The position numbers and the translations under genes are program-made. Shown here in pieces: positions 13,276 to 16,501 of a stretch of DNA of 16,501 bases. Under the pieces are notes generated by a model. That model did no database searches. It had not been told where the DNA came from and worked only from the letters and a program-made list of their open reading frames with translations. Origin of the DNA: Bacteroidota bacterium. GTDB taxonomy: Bacteria; Bacteroidota; Bacteroidia; Flavobacteriales; Flavobacteriaceae. The stretch is taken from contig SMXJ01000047.1 of assembly GCA_004356305.1 (NCBI GenBank), positions 1-16,501 on the forward strand, in the 5' to 3' direction. Every line of letters begins with the position of its first letter. Positions within the stretch are counted from its first letter, which is position 1.

Positions 13276-14232
13276 TTAAAATACTTGGGCGGCTATTGCT
13301 TTAATATTATCACTTTTCCCCATTGAATAAAAATGTAATATGGGCACTCCCGCTACGATCAGCCCCTTGCATTGATTAACACACCATTCGACCCCAACCT
13401 CCCGAACCGCCTCATTATTCTTACATTTCACCACTTCCATGATCAGATCATCCGGTAATTCCGCGCTAAATCGATGCGGAATCAAATTGAGTTGTTTTTT
13501 TGTGGCTAGGGGTTTCAATCCTGGTATGATAGGCACGGTGATCCCTTCGGCCCGGCATTTATTCACAAAGGCGAAATACTTTTCATTGTCAAAAAACATT
13601 TGAGTAACGATATAAGTAGCTCCTTTTTTTATCTTTTTCTTCAAAAAATAAATATCACTATCCATGCTAGGTGCTTCCATATGTTTTTCCGGGTAACCGG
13701 CCACACCGATACAGAAATCGGTTTTGGCCTGGTTCTGAATTTCGTCATCCAGGTAAATCCCCTTGTTTAAGTCTGAAATTTGAGAAACCAGTTCGTTTGC
13801 GTAGTTATGTCCATCCTTTTCGGGTGTAAAATAAGTTTCGTTTTTAACCGCATCGCCGCGTAAAGCCATGACATTGTCAATTCCCAAAAATCCAATGTCT
13901 ATCAAGAAATTTTCGGTGTCCTCTTTGGTAAAACCACCACACAAGATATGTGGGATCGCGTCAACATTGTATTTGTTTTGAATGGCTGCACAAATTCCTA
14001 CCGTTCCCGGGCGTTTACGTACTACCTGTTTTTGCAGTAATCCATTTTCTAGTTCTTTATATACATATTCTTCACGATGGTAGGTTACATCTATAAACGG
14101 TGGATTGAATTCCATCAAAGGATCTATTGTGTTAAAAATTGAAGTAATAGTTTGTCCTTTTAACGGTGGGAGAATCTCTAAAGTGAACAGAGTGTTTCCG
14201 TTGGCTTTTTCTATGTGCTGTGTTACCTTCAT
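13276..14232 (-). CDS. metF: Methylenetetrahydrofolate reductase
   Basis: Reduces 5,10-methylene-THF to 5-methyl-THF, the methyl donor for methionine synthase (FAD-dependent TIM barrel, cytoplasm). At 318 aa it is near the usual 290-320. Seen: FTLEILPP (16-23) with the catalytic Glu19; NVMALRGD (120-127); IGVAGYPEKH (175-184), a folate/FAD-binding loop; QMFFD (211-215); PGLKP (237-241); and GVPILHFYSMG (296-306). The ATG follows the metH stop without a gap (TAAATG), so the two enzymes that make and use methyl-THF are co-expressed. Confidence 0.96.
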   Translation of the reverse strand: MKVTQHIEKANGNTLFTLEILPPLKGQTITSIFNTIDPLMEFNPPFIDVTYHREEYVYKELENGLLQKQVVRKRPGTVGICAAIQNKYNVDAIPHILCGGFTKEDTENFLIDIGFLGIDNVMALRGDAVKNETYFTPEKDGHNYANELVSQISDLNKGIYLDDEIQNQAKTDFCIGVAGYPEKHMEAPSMDSDIYFLKKKIKKGATYIVTQMFFDNEKYFAFVNKCRAEGITVPIIPGLKPLATKKQLNLIPHRFSAELPDDLIMEVVKCKNNEAVREVGVEWCVNQCKGLIVAGVPILHFYSMGKSDNIKAIAAQVF

Positions 14233-16501
14233 TTAGTCTGCGATGTTTGGTTGTAGCCATTTGGTGGCTTTTTCTACTGAAATATTTTTACGTCGCGCAA
14301 AATCTGCAACTTGATCTTTTTTAATTTTTCCGAGTCCGAAATACCGCGCCTCCCGATTTCCAAAATAATACCCCGATATCGAAGCAGCCGGCCACATGGC
14401 CAGGCTTTCGGTTAATTCTACTCCTATTTGTTCCTTCACCTGCAAAAGTTTCCATATGGTCTCTTTTTCCAGATGATCCGGACAAGCAGGATAGCCGGGA
14501 GCCGGACGTATCCCCATATAGTTTTCCTTGATCAATTCATCATTGTTCAAATCTTCATCACTCACATAGCCCCAATGGGTTTTACGTACTTGTTCATGCA
14601 AATATTCTGCTAAAGCCTCGGCCAAACGATCTGCCAATGCCTTGATCATTATCGAATTATAGTCGTCATTTTCGGCTTCGAATTCGGTTGCCACTTCAGC
14701 CGCCCCAAATCCCGTAGACACACAAAAACAACCCATATAATCTTTCTTTCCGATGTCCTTTGGTGCCACAAAATCTGCCAATGACAAATTGGGCCTGCCC
14801 TCAGGCTTTTTACTTTGTTGACGCAGTGTTCTGAAATGATTCTTTTCTGAAGCCGTGGTTATTTCAATATCGTCGTCATTCACAGAATTCGCTTCGAACA
14901 GACCAAAGATCGCTCTTCCCTGCAGCAGTTTTTCCGAATAGATCCTCTTGAGTATTTGCTTAGCGTCCTCAAACAATTCGGTAGCTTGTTTCCCAACAAC
15001 CTCATCCTTTAATATATTAGGATATCTACCATGAAGATCCCAACTACGGAAGAAAGGGGTCCAATCTATATAATTATCCAATAATTGGAGATCAAAATCC
15101 TTGATCACCTGTATCCCGAGCTCCTTCGGTTTATATATTTCCGAAGTATTCCAGTCGATCTTTAATTTGTTTTTTCTAGCAGCTGCGATCGTAACAAAGG
15201 ACTTTGATTTTTGTCTATCTAAAAATCCCTCGCGAAACTTAGCGTAGTCCTTTTTCAATGTTTCTACATAATTCTCTGATCGATCTTTCTGAAGCAGATC
15301 CCCAACGACCGTTACCGCCCGGGATGCATCATTTACGTGTACCACTGCATGCTTGTATTGCGGGTCTATTTTTACGGCCGTATGCGCTTTACTCGTTGTC
15401 GCACCGCCAATCAATAAGGGTACATTAAAATCTTGCCGTTGCATTTCTTTGGCCAGGAAAACCATTTCGTCTAATGAAGGAGTAATTAAGCCACTTAAGC
15501 CAATAATGTCTACATTCTGTTGTTTTGCTTCGGCGATGATCTTTTCCGGAGGCACCATCACCCCCAGATCTATGATCTCATAATTATTGCAGGCCAACAC
15601 GACGCTCACAATATTTTTACCAATATCGTGGACGTCACCTTTTACGGTAGCCATCAATATCTTTCCACTAAACGAAGAAACTGTGTCTTTGTCCTCTTCA
15701 ATATAGGGCAGTAAATACGCCACCGCCTTTTTCATAACCCGGGCACTTTTCACTACTTGTGGTAAAAACATTTTTCCGCTGCCAAAAAGGTCTCCCACTA
15801 CGTTCATACCGGTCATTAAATGACCTTCAATAACTTTAATGGGTTTGTCTACACTTTGACGAGCGGCTTCGATATCTTCCACAATGTATTCATCGATCCC
15901 TCTAACGAGTGCCCTTGTGATTCTATCTTGCAGCGGTTCTTCCCGCCAGGAAAGATCCTTCTTTTTTTCTTTGGTGGTTCCTTTTACCGTTTCGGCAAAA
16001 TCCAGCAATCGTTCGGTGGCATCGTCCCTGCGATTGAGAACGACATCTTCCACCCGCTTCAATAAATCTTTGGGAATGTCATCATATACTTCGAGCAAAG
16101 CCGGATTCACAATTCCTATGTTCATACCTGCCTGAATGGCGTGGTACAAGAACACAGAATGCATGGCTTCTCGTACTTTATTATTTCCTCTAAAGCTAAA
16201 CGATACATTGCTCACACCCCCACTTACACTACAATGCGGTAAATTTTCACGAACCCAGCGTGTACCATCGATAAAGTCGACTGCATTTTTACGGTGCTCA
16301 TCCATTCCCGTTGCTACGGGGAAAATATTAAGATCGAAGATGATGTCTTCCGGAGCAAATTTTACTTTTTTAATCAATATATCATAAGAACGGCTAGCGA
16401 TCTCGATGCGACGGTCGTAATTATCCGCCTGTCCATTTTCGTCAAATGCCATGACAACGACAGCAGCTCCATATCGTCTTATCAATTTCGCCTGGCGGAT
16501 A
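14233..16501 (-). CDS. metH: Cobalamin-dependent methionine synthase, C-terminal part (5' end cut by the window)
   Basis: Transfers a methyl group from methyl-THF to homocysteine via cobalamin. The frame is open to the window edge (IRQAKLIRRYGAAVVVMAFDE), so the gene continues beyond 16501. About 755 codons are visible. Numbering from the codon at 16485: folate-binding TIM-barrel remainder to about 165; B12 cap about 180-265; Rossmann cobalamin domain about 270-400 with GDVHDIGKN (283-291), where His286 is the cobalt ligand; reactivation domain about 405-750 with the AdoMet motif RPAPGYPACPDH (660-671) and SGYYFGNREARYFGLGKI (704-721). Bacteroidota often carry the homocysteine-binding domain as a separate upstream gene; this window cannot show whether that is so here. 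Confidence 0.96.
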   Translation of the reverse strand, partial: IRQAKLIRRYGAAVVVMAFDENGQADNYDRRIEIASRSYDILIKKVKFAPEDIIFDLNIFPVATGMDEHRKNAVDFIDGTRWVRENLPHCSVSGGVSNVSFSFRGNNKVREAMHSVFLYHAIQAGMNIGIVNPALLEVYDDIPKDLLKRVEDVVLNRRDDATERLLDFAETVKGTTKEKKKDLSWREEPLQDRITRALVRGIDEYIVEDIEAARQSVDKPIKVIEGHLMTGMNVVGDLFGSGKMFLPQVVKSARVMKKAVAYLLPYIEEDKDTVSSFSGKILMATVKGDVHDIGKNIVSVVLACNNYEIIDLGVMVPPEKIIAEAKQQNVDIIGLSGLITPSLDEMVFLAKEMQRQDFNVPLLIGGATTSKAHTAVKIDPQYKHAVVHVNDASRAVTVVGDLLQKDRSENYVETLKKDYAKFREGFLDRQKSKSFVTIAAARKNKLKIDWNTSEIYKPKELGIQVIKDFDLQLLDNYIDWTPFFRSWDLHGRYPNILKDEVVGKQATELFEDAKQILKRIYSEKLLQGRAIFGLFEANSVNDDDIEITTASEKNHFRTLRQQSKKPEGRPNLSLADFVAPKDIGKKDYMGCFCVSTGFGAAEVATEFEAENDDYNSIMIKALADRLAEALAEYLHEQVRKTHWGYVSDEDLNNDELIKENYMGIRPAPGYPACPDHLEKETIWKLLQVKEQIGVELTESLAMWPAASISGYYFGNREARYFGLGKIKKDQVADFARRKNISVEKATKWLQPNIAD

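Noticed and set aside
16483..16485. TTG at 16485 as a start codon of the methionine synthase gene
   Set aside because: The frame continues upstream to the window edge with conserved residues (IRQAKLIRRYGAA), so this is an internal leucine and the gene is cut by the window.

Overview
The window comes from a member of the Bacteroidota, most likely a marine-type flavobacterium (Flavobacteriia). Four things point there: a secreted protease with a type IX secretion (T9SS) C-terminal sorting domain, the gliding-motility ATPase GldA, AT-rich sequence without Shine-Dalgarno boxes, and promoter-like elements of the Bacteroidota form (TTTG about 18 nt before TAnnTTTG). The genus cannot be told. All protein genes except gldA lie on the minus strand, so their order of transcription runs from high to low coordinates.

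Right part (16501 down to 9484): the 3' three quarters of metH (cobalamin-dependent methionine synthase, cut by the window edge) is followed directly by metF (methylenetetrahydrofolate reductase). Then comes a tandemly duplicated two-gene cassette: PagL-like outer-membrane acyloxyacyl hydrolase, DUF2807/GIN lipoprotein, then a second copy of each. Gaps are minimal (0, 18, 2 and about 0-26 nt), so this reads as one transcription unit joining one-carbon/methionine metabolism to envelope genes. It meets gldA tail to tail with a 20-nt overlap.

Middle (8576 to 8343): a 234-bp divergent intergenic region between gldA (plus) and pheA (minus). The ORF list does not explain it, and it holds the most interesting signal here. 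On the minus strand there is a 15-codon leader ORF, MNKFFTYFNFFFLRK, with six Phe codons and one Tyr codon. A 12-bp hairpin ending in a run of U follows it, 25 nt upstream of the pheA start. A second copy of the hairpin's CCGGGUU element sits right after the leader stop and can pair with the hairpin's 5' arm. This has the layout of a classical ribosome-mediated phenylalanine attenuator.

Left part (8342 down to 1823): pheA (prephenate dehydratase) overlaps a DAHP synthase-chorismate mutase fusion. rsgA, dtd, a MazG-like pyrophosphohydrolase, a small membrane protein, aroA (EPSP synthase) and queA follow, several of them joined by ATGA or TAATG overlaps. The group combines the first common step, a late shikimate step and the Phe branch with ribosome assembly and tRNA quality-control genes. 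rsgA appears to have its own promoter after a 141-bp gap.

Left end: a separate secreted trypsin-like (lysyl-endopeptidase-like) protease with a T9SS sorting domain. I saw no tRNA, rRNA, CRISPR array, insertion sequence or prophage.
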